Source: Thiothrix winogradskyi
GTDB taxonomy: Bacteria > Pseudomonadota > Gammaproteobacteria > Thiotrichales > Thiotrichaceae
Length of the DNA: 64,000 bases
Reading direction: 5' to 3'
NCBI RefSeq assembly: GCF_021650935.1
Contig: NZ_CP091244.1
Span: forward strand, 868,001 to 932,000
The notes beneath the pieces were generated by a model that saw nothing but the letters and a program-made list of their open reading frames with translations, did not search any database and had not been told where the DNA came from. Shown in pieces: positions 47,858 through 57,200 of the stretch. A program made the position numbers and the translations under genes. How positions within the stretch are numbered: position 1 is the first letter of the stretch; each line of letters starts with the position of its first letter.

Positions 47858-49339
47858 TTACCGGACAGCGTGCCCCGTCATCGGGATTTCCGGTGCAGGC
47901 TGATTCGCCCAGCGGCTTGCCAGCAGGTACTTAGGCTTTCCGACACCTTGTTGTGGGTTCAGTTCCAGTACCGTTTCACGTTCCAGTTTTTCGAGGATTT
48001 TTTCCGCGATTTTCTGGCGTTCGGGTTTGCCAATCAGCGACGGTTGCAAGCCTAATGCCTTGGTGTGGTGGCGAATGACATCAGTGACGGCATCTGTTAC
48101 CGGGCGTACCGTGGGTTTGACGTCACCGTTGAGAATACGTGAGCGCACTTCCATGTAAATCAGCTTGAAAAAGCGTTCACGGGTTAGGTCGCGTACATTG
48201 GCTTCCGGTGGGTCAGGGCGTGACGTTTCCGGGGTATCCGCTGGGGTATCCATCGTGGCTTCTGGTATGGCTTCGGGATGAAGGCGCACATTGACCGCAT
48301 TGGTTAGTTCGGTGCGTTCGGGCGTGATTTGGTTCAGGTACTGATCGCGTTCCGCATTGCCGAAATCCCTAGGAATGCCGTTGGGGGTTGTTGCACCCGT
48401 GACACCAACGGCGACGGCTAAATTGTCATCCGCATGGATAAGTTCACCGCGCGTATCGCGCCCCAGCAATAACAATGCGCGTTTGTGGTCGGCTACGTAA
48501 CTGCCCACAAAGTGAAAAGCGTATTCAAATGTGCCGATAATAATGATGGCAAACAAAAACGATGCCCAAATGCCGCCAATATTAAACAAATCCTTGAGCA
48601 GGCGGATCATCGCATAGTGCTTGTCTTCATCGTATTCCAGCGTTTTGGCTTGCGTAATGGCAGCACTCAGCGCGGAACCGACCATGGTTGCTGAGCTACC
48701 AGCGGCTGCTTCTGCTGCGGCGAGTTCACCGCGTGCTTCCGCAATTTTGTCATGTTCGTAACGTTCACACTGTTGAATGCGCGTATCGGTACGGTATTTG
48801 GCACGGCACGCGGCAAGTTCAGCCTCATGCCTTGCCAGTTTACCACGTGCTGCTGCCAACTGTGTGGTAGCGCCTGAAGGGGCTGTGGCTTGCACACTCA
48901 GATTTTGAATGCTGCCGAGGGCGGCTTGAAACACCGGAGACCCTTCAGAACGCTCGCGCACGGTGGCATCTTCACGTTCCATTGACTGCGAGACTTCTGA
49001 AAATAAGCCAAAAAAAACCACAATCACCGTGGCGACGATCGCTGCCGGACCTTTGTAGCCACTGGCATACAAAAATGCTTGGGCGGCGGTGATGACGGCG
49101 GTAATGCCCAAACCTAGCATAGCATTCGCCCATTGCTCTCCCGTCCAGTTGGGCGGATCCATTTCCCCGCCCGCGAAGTATTTCACCACGAAAAAAGCGG
49201 AGGCAAGGAATGCCGCAAATGCTGCCATCAATAGCCAGGCTTCGGCTTTGCGCAAATCACCGAGGATGTCGCGCAGTGATTTGGTGGCGACCAGGTGCGC
49301 TGGTCGATCCAAGTTGGTATTTGTGTTGGAATCCGTCAT
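47858..49339 (-). CDS. Unknown four-TM membrane protein with periplasmic/cytoplasmic coiled coil
   Basis: A 493-residue protein I do not recognise. Four hydrophobic segments are visible at about residues 34-56, 72-92, 99-117 and 253-280. A highly charged helical region with two Cys (AACRAKYRTDTRIQQC) and Ala-rich heptads lies between TM3 and TM4. The C-terminal 200 residues are soluble and end in a winged-helix-like stretch (GDVKPTVRPVTDAVTDVIRHH...KIAEKILEKLE). I choose the ATG at 49339 for its AGGAAGG ribosome site, although the frame is open to 49435. It is in line with the small membrane gene and lexA on the same strand, so it might be under SOS control. Confidence 0.6.
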   Translation of the reverse strand: MTDSNTNTNLDRPAHLVATKSLRDILGDLRKAEAWLLMAAFAAFLASAFFVVKYFAGGEMDPPNWTGEQWANAMLGLGITAVITAAQAFLYASGYKGPAAIVATVIVVFFGLFSEVSQSMEREDATVRERSEGSPVFQAALGSIQNLSVQATAPSGATTQLAAARGKLARHEAELAACRAKYRTDTRIQQCERYEHDKIAEARGELAAAEAAAGSSATMVGSALSAAITQAKTLEYDEDKHYAMIRLLKDLFNIGGIWASFLFAIIIIGTFEYAFHFVGSYVADHKRALLLLGRDTRGELIHADDNLAVAVGVTGATTPNGIPRDFGNAERDQYLNQITPERTELTNAVNVRLHPEAIPEATMDTPADTPETSRPDPPEANVRDLTRERFFKLIYMEVRSRILNGDVKPTVRPVTDAVTDVIRHHTKALGLQPSLIGKPERQKIAEKILEKLERETVLELNPQQGVGKPKYLLASRWANQPAPEIPMTGHAVR

Positions 49340-49451
49340 AATAAAACCTTCCTGTCTTAAACTTAACTCAGTGATAGCGGGAATTTCCGGCGTGTTGAAA
49401 GCGGCAACTTTCATCACGCCATTTTTATGCTGCATATTTAGCTCTCATGGT

Positions 49452-49763
49452 TTACATCCAGCCTGCTAACATCAAGAGCACGCTCAAAAACCACAATAAG
49501 TGCCGGTCAGCCCGCAGGCTATGCGCGGCGACTACCGCCCCGACCAACGCCAGACCGATCAGCACGTAGGGCAAATGCAGCATCGCGGTTTCTATGTTAA
49601 TGCTCTGTTCCAGACCGGGAAGCAGGATCAGCAAAGCCCAGATGGCTAATGCCCATACCACCAGTAAGGCGCGGGTGACTTGCCAGACCTGCCCCCACTC
49701 TGGTTTGTCTGGTGTTGCTGATAAGGTTGCGTCAAGTGACGGTGTTTGCATGTCAATATTCAT
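49452..49763 (-). CDS. Small three-TM membrane protein, unknown
   Basis: A 103-residue protein with three predicted membrane helices (WQVTRALLVVWALAIWALLIL, LPYVLIGLALVGAVVAAHSL, LLWFLSVLLMLAGWM) and a short acidic N-terminus. A consensus AAGGAG site precedes the ATG. It lies between lexA and the 493-residue membrane protein on the same strand. No family recognised. Confidence 0.6.
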   Translation of the reverse strand: MNIDMQTPSLDATLSATPDKPEWGQVWQVTRALLVVWALAIWALLILLPGLEQSINIETAMLHLPYVLIGLALVGAVVAAHSLRADRHLLWFLSVLLMLAGWM

Positions 49764-49786
49764 AGGGTTACTCCTTGATTGTTTGC

Positions 49787-50398
49787 TTAATAACTGCGGA
49801 ACAAACCGACCATTTTGCCCTGTACCTGTACGCTTTCGGCGGGGTAGCGCATCGGTTGCATTTGGCTGTTTTCCGGGCGTAGTTCGATACGCCCATCGGG
49901 TAGACGGTACAGGCGTTTGAGGGTGGCTTCTTCGCGTTCCACTAGAGCGACCACAATGTCGCCATCGCGGGCGTTGTCTTGTTGTTGGATGACGACGAAA
50001 TCACCGTCCATAATGCCGATGTCGATCATCGACTCGCCACGCACTTCCAGCACGTAACGCCCATTGCCACCGAACAAATCGCTGGGGTTGATTTCATCTT
50101 TACCCGCAATCGCTTCGATCGGTTTACCGGCGGCAATGCGCCCGGCAAGCGGTAAGCCAAGGCTTAGCGGCATTTGCGGGTGGCGTGCCACTGCCGTCTC
50201 TGGCAGCCGGTAGGCACGTTTGCCCGCTGTGGCGTGTAGGCGACCTTCCCGGATCAGCGCCTGCACATGTTGGTGAATGGTACTGCGGGTGGAAATCCCG
50301 CCTGCTTGGGCAATTTCATCCAAAGTAGGGGTGTAGCCATTACGGGCGTACAGGGACTGGATAATGTCCCAAATCTGTTGTTGTCGGCGTGTGAGCAT
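49787..50398 (-). CDS. lexA: SOS repressor LexA
   Basis: Transcriptional repressor/self-cleaving protease of 203 residues. The N-terminal winged-helix domain shows LTRRQQQIWDIIQSLYARNGYTPTLDEIA; the cleavage site is the AG in LPLAGRIAAGKP, the catalytic Ser is in GESMIDIGIMDGD and the catalytic Lys in the DIVVALVEREEATLKRL segment. The start at 50398 (MLTRRQQQ) is preferred; upstream codons are not LexA-like. No recA is adjacent. A GTTC-N7-GTTC element lies 25 bp upstream. Confidence 0.95.
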   Translation of the reverse strand: MLTRRQQQIWDIIQSLYARNGYTPTLDEIAQAGGISTRSTIHQHVQALIREGRLHATAGKRAYRLPETAVARHPQMPLSLGLPLAGRIAAGKPIEAIAGKDEINPSDLFGGNGRYVLEVRGESMIDIGIMDGDFVVIQQQDNARDGDIVVALVEREEATLKRLYRLPDGRIELRPENSQMQPMRYPAESVQVQGKMVGLFRSY

Positions 50399-50422
50399 AG
50401 CGCGGTTCCTTCTTAGCAAAAC

Positions 50423-50437
50423 GAACAAAACACGAAC
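50423..50437 (-). promoter_or_regulatory. Putative LexA operator GTTC-N7-GTTC
   Basis: On the lexA coding strand the sequence reads GTTC-GTGTTTT-GTTC, the direct-repeat operator known from alphaproteobacterial LexA, 25 bp before the lexA start. No gammaproteobacterial CTG-N10-CAG box is seen here. Autoregulation is inferred from position only. Confidence 0.5.
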
Positions 50438-50558
50438 CAAATATACGGTTTAGTACCGACCTACGCCAATCAAAAATACTTGCCGTAGATTCGCTTTTTG
50501 TTCGGTTTTACCGATGAACGGTAGAATTGACTTGAAGAAAACGCGCTTAGTGAAGGCT

Positions 50559-51581
50559 TTAGTGGAATGCGACGGACAACTGATTGATCTTGCGGAATTG
50601 CCCCGGTGTCATGCCGCTAATTTCACGAAATGCTTGTGTGAACAGGGTTTCAGAGGTAAAGCCGACACGTAAACCTACGGCTTGCAAGGTGGTGTCAGGT
50701 TCTTCCAACAGCATATCTTCTGCTGCTTCTACCCGAAATTCGCTCACATAGCGTGAAAAGCCTTTGCCGAGCCGGGTTTGCAGTAATTCCGCCACTTGTT
50801 GGGGCGATAGCCCCAGCCGTTCTGCCAGCGTATCGAGCGATAAGTCGGGTTGGCGGAACAGTTCTTGTTCCTGCATTAAGCCTTCGACTTCTGCCAGCAT
50901 CAGATCGCAATCCACTTGCGCCAAGGTGGATGCGGCATGGGTTTCGCGGACAGCTTCCGCTAAGTCGGTCGTTAGCCAGGGGGCAATGCTGAGTGCGGCA
51001 TAGATCAGTAAGAGCACAAGCCCAATGGCGCTGGCATGTGCCATGAAAAAGACGTTTTCCGGCAGTAAGGTTACGCCCATTCCCAATGGCAAGGTTGATA
51101 AGGCGATGATAAATGCTATCCCTAGGATTATTCTGACCGGTTGAAAGCGATTCGGTTGTTGACGCAATGCAGCATACAAGCGGCTGGCTAACCACACGCA
51201 ATACCCAGCTCCCAAAGCAAAGGCTAAGGTCACGGCTATAGGGAAGGGGAGAAAAGGGGCAGCCAAAATCGGTAACAGGTGCAGCACGTCACGCGGTAGT
51301 TTTTCACGTGTTGCCTGCAATAGTGGTTTGCTGAACAGGTAAAAGGTTGGGGCGACGGTGAACAATAAGACTTGGTAGTAAGGGCTGTGAATAATATCAG
51401 CCCCCGTCTGTAACCAGACAAAATACGCCAGTTGCAGACCCAGCAGGGTAATGAGCACGATAATGCCCATTGCCTGTGCGGTGGCTTGCCCTTGGTAATG
51501 TTCGCGCCGGAAATGGGTTAAGGCGAGCAGCGGGATGCTGAATACGGAAAAGCCGATGAGCAGCGTACTGATTGTCTGCAT
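50559..51581 (-). CDS. Membrane-anchored AraC-type transcriptional regulator
   Basis: A 340-residue protein with about six to seven hydrophobic segments in its first 210 residues (for example TLLIGFSVFSIPLLALT, MGIIVLITLLGLQLAYFVW, IGLVLLLIYAALSIAPW). A C-terminal AraC/XylS DNA-binding domain follows (about 240-335), with both HTH units: LDTLAERLGLSPQQVAELLQ and LQAVGLRVGFTSETLFTQAFREISGMTPGQFRK. Membrane-embedded AraC regulators are thought to sense envelope signals. It is followed 3 bp upstream on the same strand by a small lipoprotein gene, which may be co-transcribed. Confidence 0.82.
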   Translation of the reverse strand: MQTISTLLIGFSVFSIPLLALTHFRREHYQGQATAQAMGIIVLITLLGLQLAYFVWLQTGADIIHSPYYQVLLFTVAPTFYLFSKPLLQATREKLPRDVLHLLPILAAPFLPFPIAVTLAFALGAGYCVWLASRLYAALRQQPNRFQPVRIILGIAFIIALSTLPLGMGVTLLPENVFFMAHASAIGLVLLLIYAALSIAPWLTTDLAEAVRETHAASTLAQVDCDLMLAEVEGLMQEQELFRQPDLSLDTLAERLGLSPQQVAELLQTRLGKGFSRYVSEFRVEAAEDMLLEEPDTTLQAVGLRVGFTSETLFTQAFREISGMTPGQFRKINQLSVAFH

Positions 51582-51584
51582 GGC

Positions 51585-51803
51585 TTAACGCTTATCGTCA
51601 GGTCGGCAGGCTGCATTGGCGCGGATCAGTGCATCCACTTGTTCTTTGCTCAGTTTGCCAGTGGAGTTCATGGCTTGTTTGGCGACGTCCTGAATGCTTT
51701 GGGTTTCAGCTTCCTTGACGGGCGCGGTTTCGGTGCAGCCAACCATTAGACTGCCGGTGAACAAAAGACACGCATAAACCGCGAGTGAAAATAGTGTACG
51801 CAT
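51585..51803 (-). CDS. Small lipoprotein
   Basis: A 72-residue protein with a type II signal peptide and lipobox LMVGC at about residues 19-23; the mature part is about 50 residues of charged helix. No family recognised. It directly precedes the membrane AraC-type regulator in the same transcript. Confidence 0.65.
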   Translation of the reverse strand: MRTLFSLAVYACLLFTGSLMVGCTETAPVKEAETQSIQDVAKQAMNSTGKLSKEQVDALIRANAACRPDDKR

Positions 51804-51904
51804 GGTGAGAATGCCCTCGAAAAGAATATGCTACTTAGATAACACATTCTTGCCGTTAGTAAACATAGAATTTACCGATAGGGGCGTTTATTGCTGATAA
51901 GTGG

Positions 51905-52654
51905 TTATGCCGTTGAAGGATTCATCACACCCAATAATACGTGTTGTTGTTGGAACTGATGTAACAGAGTTAACCCGAACTCTAATAGTTGCTCTGTGTT
52001 AGGGTGTTGAATTTCCCCTGCAATCCGGGTGAGTGCTTGTCTGGCACTGATTCCCTCTTGCAGCGATTGCAGCAGCCGGGCGGTAATGGCATTAAGTACG
52101 ATGAAATCAATCTTGTTTTCTGGGTTTCTGATTAATAATAGATGGGTGGGTTCTGGGGTGTGCGGTTGGTAAGCCGTGTTAATGCGGTGGACGGGGTATT
52201 GATAACTTTGTAACAACATGACCGGATTCAGTACGGGGATGCCATCCAGTAAATCGCCATTCGGGTTAATCTGTTGCCAGTTGATGGGCGCGTCGGCAAG
52301 TGTTAGCGGGATTTCCACCCATTCGTAATGCGCGAGTTCCAGCAAAAACGGTGGGCGGTCACTGAGCGAAGTCGAAGTGAGCCATTGCACAAATTCCGCC
52401 GAAATTTCACGGAAATAGGGCGTGGTACAGGCGTGTTCAGCATAAAATTGGCGTACCAGCGCATTCCAAACGTCATCATCCAGAATGCTGCGAATAACAG
52501 GAAAGCAGTTGCTGAGGAAATCTTCCACGTTATTGAAGAGCAATTCCACGTAAACACCCACTCGTGCCGCATCAACACCGGCAGGCGGCGGATTCGCGGC
52601 AGGGTCGCGCAAATGAGCGGCAAAGGCACGTTGGTAGGCTTCAGTAGGATTCAT
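51905..52654 (-). CDS. DUF2063 (BufC/HvfC-like) RiPP maturation partner
   Basis: A 249-residue protein with the DUF2063 N-terminal domain (YQRAFAAHLRDP start, VYVELLFNNVEDFLSNCFPVIRSIL). It is the usual partner of DUF692/MNIO enzymes and is thought to deliver the precursor peptide. I choose the ATG at 52654, which overlaps the DUF692 stop by 4 nt; the open frame upstream of it is shadow. A 20-bp interspersed repeat (52360-52379) adds a few Ser/Thr/Asp codons in the middle without breaking the frame. Confidence 0.85.
   Translation of the reverse strand: MNPTEAYQRAFAAHLRDPAANPPPAGVDAARVGVYVELLFNNVEDFLSNCFPVIRSILDDDVWNALVRQFYAEHACTTPYFREISAEFVQWLTSTSLSDRPPFLLELAHYEWVEIPLTLADAPINWQQINPNGDLLDGIPVLNPVMLLQSYQYPVHRINTAYQPHTPEPTHLLLIRNPENKIDFIVLNAITARLLQSLQEGISARQALTRIAGEIQHPNTEQLLEFGLTLLHQFQQQHVLLGVMNPSTA
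52360..52379. repeat. 20-bp interspersed motif inside the DUF2063 gene
   Basis: The sequence cactgagcgaagtcgaagtg, with cact/agtg ends, matches a short motif I recognise as repeated in many bacterial genomes. Here it is translated as part of STSLSD between otherwise conserved blocks. Confidence 0.5.
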
Positions 52655-53478
52655 ACGGCGTGTTTCCGTTGCAGGCTGGCAATGTGTTGCACTTCCGGGA
52701 GCAATTCTTCCAAGGGTGGGATGTGGTAATCGCGCTCTAACAGCGTTGGGAATACGCCAAATTGCTGATAGGTGAAATCCAGCAATGCCCACACCGGGTC
52801 GATGACTGGAGCGCCATGCGTGTCGATCAGCAGGTTTTCTTCTTGTTGGTAATGCCCCGCCATGTGCAGATACACCACCCGTTCCTTGGGCAGTTTGCGC
52901 AAAAATTCGTAAGGGTCGTAAGCGTGGTTGACGCTGTTAACGTAGACGTTATTCACATCCAGATGCAACAGGCAATCGGCTTCGGTCAACACCGCGTTGA
53001 TGAAGGTGGCTTCATCCATCTCATTGATGGGGGCTTGCAGGTAGAACGAGGCGTTTTCAATGCCGATTTGCTGCCCCAACATGTCTTGGGTTTGGCGAAT
53101 ACGGGCAACCGTGTGCTGAATCGCTGCTTCGGTAAACGGAATCGGTAGCAAGTCATACAACTGCCCGTGATCGGAACACCAGGATAAATGCTCGGTATAC
53201 AGCGGGATACGGTGTAGCTGCATGAATTGCTTGAGTTCGATGAGCAATTCGGTGTTGAGCGGGGTTAAACCACCTAACGATAAGGAAAGGCCGTGGCACA
53301 CAAACGGGTAACGTTCGGTGAAAGCTTGCAAGCGTTTGGCGCTAACCGGGTCAGCACCGATCCAGTTTTCGGGGGCGATTTCAAAGAAATCAATGCAGTC
53401 GGGGACTTGTTGTTCCAGCGCAACCAGATGGTCACGCCGGAAACCAAGCCCTGCCCCGTGTAAGGCAGAGCGCTGCAT
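52651..53478 (-). CDS. DUF692 / MNIO multinuclear iron-dependent RiPP enzyme (BufB-like)
   Basis: A 275-residue TIM-barrel enzyme of the DUF692 (MNIO) family, which installs Cys-derived heterocycles on peptide substrates. Visible family features include GAGLGFRRDH at the start, DFFEIAPENWIG, HGLSLSLGG with a metal-ligand His, YTEHLSWC, the IENASFY segment, HLDVNNVYVN and the HMAGH metal motif. It lies 3 bp after the precursor gene and overlaps the DUF2063 gene. In bufferin loci this enzyme converts EGKCG cysteines for copper handling; the same is inferred here. Confidence 0.9.
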   Translation of the reverse strand: MQRSALHGAGLGFRRDHLVALEQQVPDCIDFFEIAPENWIGADPVSAKRLQAFTERYPFVCHGLSLSLGGLTPLNTELLIELKQFMQLHRIPLYTEHLSWCSDHGQLYDLLPIPFTEAAIQHTVARIRQTQDMLGQQIGIENASFYLQAPINEMDEATFINAVLTEADCLLHLDVNNVYVNSVNHAYDPYEFLRKLPKERVVYLHMAGHYQQEENLLIDTHGAPVIDPVWALLDFTYQQFGVFPTLLERDYHIPPLEELLPEVQHIASLQRKHAV

Positions 53479-53481
53479 GGC

Positions 53482-53976
53482 TTAACCTTGGATGCTGATA
53501 GCCGCCAATGGCGTATTCAAGCGGAAGGTTTCATTTTGGGAAGTTTTATCATCTTTCTTTTCTTCTTTATTACCGCCGCAAGTGCCTTCTTTGCCACCAC
53601 ACTTGCCTTCCTTGCCGCCGCATTTGCCTTCACTCATTTTGCTGTGCAGGGCTTTACGCTCTTCGGCATCCAAAGAGCCGTCTTTGTTGGCATCGGCTTC
53701 GGTAAACATTTTTTCGTGGTGGCTCATGAATTCTTCTTTCGTGACCATGCCGTCTTTGTCGGCATCAGCAGGGCAATCGTCGGATTTTTTATTGCCGCCG
53801 CACATGCCAGCGCCACATTTCATTTCGCCATCCGCTTTGTTTTCAGCCAATTGCATATAGCCGCTGCTGAGCGTCTCGGCAGCGAAAGGGTTTTCGGCGC
53901 TAACCGATCCAGTACCCAAGGTAACGACTGCGAAGGTGGTGCCCAAAGCCAGTTTCAGGGATGTTTTGGTATTCAT
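53482..53976 (-). CDS. Bufferin-like precursor with EF-hand domain and EGKCGG repeats
   Basis: A 164-residue secreted protein and the likely substrate of the adjacent DUF692 enzyme. A Sec signal peptide covers residues 1-27 (ending SVSA). The mature part has Cys at 54, 59, 68, 119, 126 and 133. Two EF-hand loops are visible: DADKDGMVTKEE (71-82) and DANKDGSLDAEE (95-106). Near the C-terminus come three tandem EGxCGG units (118-135), two of them EGKCGG, then a Lys/Glu-rich tail. EGKCG is the known target motif of MNIO enzymes in bufferins. The combination of Ca-binding EF-hands and a modified Cys-repeat is unusual. GGAG precedes the ATG. Confidence 0.85.
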   Translation of the reverse strand: MNTKTSLKLALGTTFAVVTLGTGSVSAENPFAAETLSSGYMQLAENKADGEMKCGAGMCGGNKKSDDCPADADKDGMVTKEEFMSHHEKMFTEADANKDGSLDAEERKALHSKMSEGKCGGKEGKCGGKEGTCGGNKEEKKDDKTSQNETFRLNTPLAAISIQG

Positions 53977-54291
53977 GTTCTAATGTCTCCGTAAAATCAT
54001 GTGGATTATTGTGTTAATCAGGCGAGCTGATTCATGGCATTGTACGCAAAAATCGGGGGATTGGATGCGGCATGGAAAAATTTTTAGGGTAGGTGATGAG
54101 TGAATTAAGTCCGTATCGGTACTGGATTTAGGTGAGTTATCCACAGGCTGCTAACAGGTTTTTGACAAGATGTTGTGCTTGACCACTCGCTAAAGCACAT
54201 CCTATAGTATTTCCTGAAAAAGAATCCACTACTTGTGGGCAATCAATAATTTTCCGTATGCCAAGCCATTCCGACCTCATGAGGATCAACC
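53977..54291 (+). promoter_or_regulatory. nrdA upstream region: DnaA box and sigma-70-like promoter
   Basis: A 315-bp non-coding stretch between divergent genes. It contains a perfect DnaA box TTATCCACA at 54137-54145. A promoter-like TTGACC (54179-54184) and TATAGT (54203-54208) with 18-nt spacing lie about 85 bp before the nrdA ATG. An inverted repeat tgtgctt/aagcaca (54174-54180, 54193-54199) overlaps the promoter and could be an operator. DnaA control of nrdA is established in E. coli; its use here is inferred. The promoter of the bufferin operon should lie in the left part. Confidence 0.5.
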
Positions 54292-57200
54292 ATGTCAGCC
54301 GTCAGCGTCCAAGACTTTCAACCAGTCACCCCTGTTTCTATGACACAGCCCGTGTCGAATGCTAATTCATTTGCCTGCAAAGTGATTCGCCGCAATGGTC
54401 AGGTGACAGATTTCGACGGCAGCAAAATTCAGGTGGCGATGACCAAAGCCTTTTTGGATGTGGAAGGCAGCAATGCAGCAGGTTCGGCACGTATCCACGA
54501 CACGGTACGCAAGTTGACCGCACAAGTTGTCGATGCCCTGCTGCGCCGCACCCCCGATGGCGGCATGGTGCACATCGAAGACATTCAAGATCAAGTGGAA
54601 CTGGCGTTAATGCGGGCAGGTGAACACAAAGTCGCCCGCAGTTACGTGCTGTATCGTGCCGAACGGGCGCGTTTACGTGCCGAAAAAGATGCCAAGAGCA
54701 AGAAAAAAGGCAAAAAATCCGAAAACGTGATTCACGTAAAATCCGCTACTGGCGATTTGAAACCGTTGGATGAAGAGCGTTTACGCAAGATCATTGCAGA
54801 AGCGGTCGATGGCTTGGAAGGGGTCAGTGCTGAACAAGTCATGACTGCCACCATGCGTAATTTGTACGATGGCATTTCCGAAAAAGAAGTCGCCACCGCG
54901 TTGATTATCAGCACCCGCGTGATGATTGACCGCGAACCCAACTATTCTCAAGCCGCTGCGCGGATGTTGATGGATAGCTTGCGCCGCGAAGCCTTGAGTT
55001 TCCTTGAGGGTCAGCACACCGAAGCCACCCAGCACGAAATGGTTGAGCTTTATGCGGAAGTCTTGAAAAAAACCATTCAGGTCGGGGTCAAGGTCGAGCG
55101 TTTGGCGGATGATTTGGGGCGTTACGATTTGGCGAAACTGGGCGCGGCGATTAAGCCAGAACGCGATTTGCAGTTTACTTACCTCGGTTTGCAAACGTTG
55201 TATGACCGTTATTTCCTGCATCACGACGGGGTGCGTTTTGAGTTGCCGCAGGTGTTTTTCATGCGCGTGGCAATGGGCTTGGCAATTAACGAAGTCGAGC
55301 GCGAAGACCGGGCGATTGAGTTTTACAATCTGCTCTCCAGCTTTGATTTCATGAGCAGCACGCCGACGCTGTTTAACTCTGGGACATTGCGTCCGCAGTT
55401 GTCGTCTTGCTACCTGACTACCGTGCCCGACCATTTGGAAGGGATTTACGACGCGATTAAAGACAATGCTTTGCTGTCGAAATACGCGGGTGGCTTGGGC
55501 AATGACTGGTCACGGGTGCGCGGCATGGGGGCGCATATCAAAGGCACGAATGGCAAGTCGCAAGGTGTTGTGCCGTTTTTGAAGGTGGCGAATGATACGG
55601 CGGTCGCGGTCAACCAGTGTTTCGCACCGGATACGCAGCTTCATACCGCCGATGGCATTAAAGCCATTCGTGACGTGAAAGCGGGCGATTTGGTGCTAGG
55701 TATCAGCGGCACTTACCGTGAAGTCAAACGCGCTATGGTTTACAACCAGCACGATGCAATGGTAGCTCTGGATGTGAAGCATTCGATTGAACCCGTGAAA
55801 GTGACCGCAGGACATCCGTTCTACGCGCTGCGCGGTGTGCCGTTGGAGCAGGCAAACGACCGTACCGTTAATTGGTTGGCAAAAGGCAAGGTGAAGCCGG
55901 AATGGGTTGAGGCAGGGCAATTGCAAAAAGGCGATTACGTTGCGCAAGTCATCCCGACCGAAACCGTGATGGTGGATGGCTTTGATGCTGACGATGCACG
56001 GTTGTACGGTATTTTGCTGGGTGATGGGCATTTGTCAAAAGACGGGATGCAATGGGGCGTTTCAGGCAACCCGCAAAATGATTCGCACCTTGATTTCGTG
56101 CGTGCATATTTGGCTGAACGTGGTATCCATAGTTGGGAAACAGCACGTGGCGAAACCTACACGCAAATTCATTGGGCAAGCGGTCGTGGTGTCGTGCGCA
56201 ATGCCACTAACGGGCGCATTGTCGGTGCAGGTGCTGCCACGTTGCCGTTCAGCTATGACGATATTTACAACGCGCAAGGTGAAAAGCGGATTTCACGCCA
56301 ATTCAGTCATTTACCGCACCCGCAAACTTTGGCATTGATTCAAGGCTTGCTGGAAACTGATGGCGGCGTGAGTCGCGGCAAGGAAATTTACTTCACCAAT
56401 ACCTCGCGTCAACTGGCGGAAGGTTTGCGTTATCAGTGCTTGCGTTTGGGTGTGCCGACGGCGGGACAATACCGTGAACGTGACAATGCCCATACCGGCA
56501 CACGTTCTGATGGCACACAAATCGAATTTAACGGTATTACTAAAGCGTTTGATATTCGTATTCCTGCTGTGCCAGAAATCGCGGCACTGGTGGATTGCCA
56601 GCCTATCGACAAGCGTAACTGGCTGACTTACAACGGTTGCGTCTTCAGCCGTGTGCGCGGAGTGGAAAGTATTCCAACCCTGCCATTCGTATTCGATCTG
56701 ATTGTGGAAGGCGATGAGTCCTACATGACTACGGCGGCACTGGCGCACAATGGCGGGAAGCGAAAGGGCGCAGTCTGTGCCTATCTTGAAACCTGGCATA
56801 TCGACATCGAAGACTTCCTCGAACTGCGCAAAAATACGGGCGACGAACGCCGCCGTACCCACGATATGAACACCGCGAACTGGATTCCTGATCTGTTCAT
56901 GAAGCGCGTGGCAGCAGAAGCCGAATGGACGCTGTTTTCCCCCGACGATGCGCCTGATTTACATGATTTGACTGGTAAAGCGTTTGAAGCGCGTTATGCC
57001 GAATACGAAGCCAAAGCAGCACGCGGCGAAATGAAATTATTCCGCAAAGTGCCAGCGGTGCAATTGTGGCGCAAAATGTTGGGGATGATCTTTGAAACCG
57101 GACATCCGTGGATTACCTTCAAAGACCCGTGTAATGTGCGCTATACCAATCAGCACATGGGTGTGGTGCATTCCAGTAACCTGTGTACTGAAATTACCTT

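Noticed and set aside
55618..56751. Group I/II intron or unrelated domain in NrdA
   Set aside because: The frame is open throughout and all intein blocks and LAGLIDADG motifs are present.
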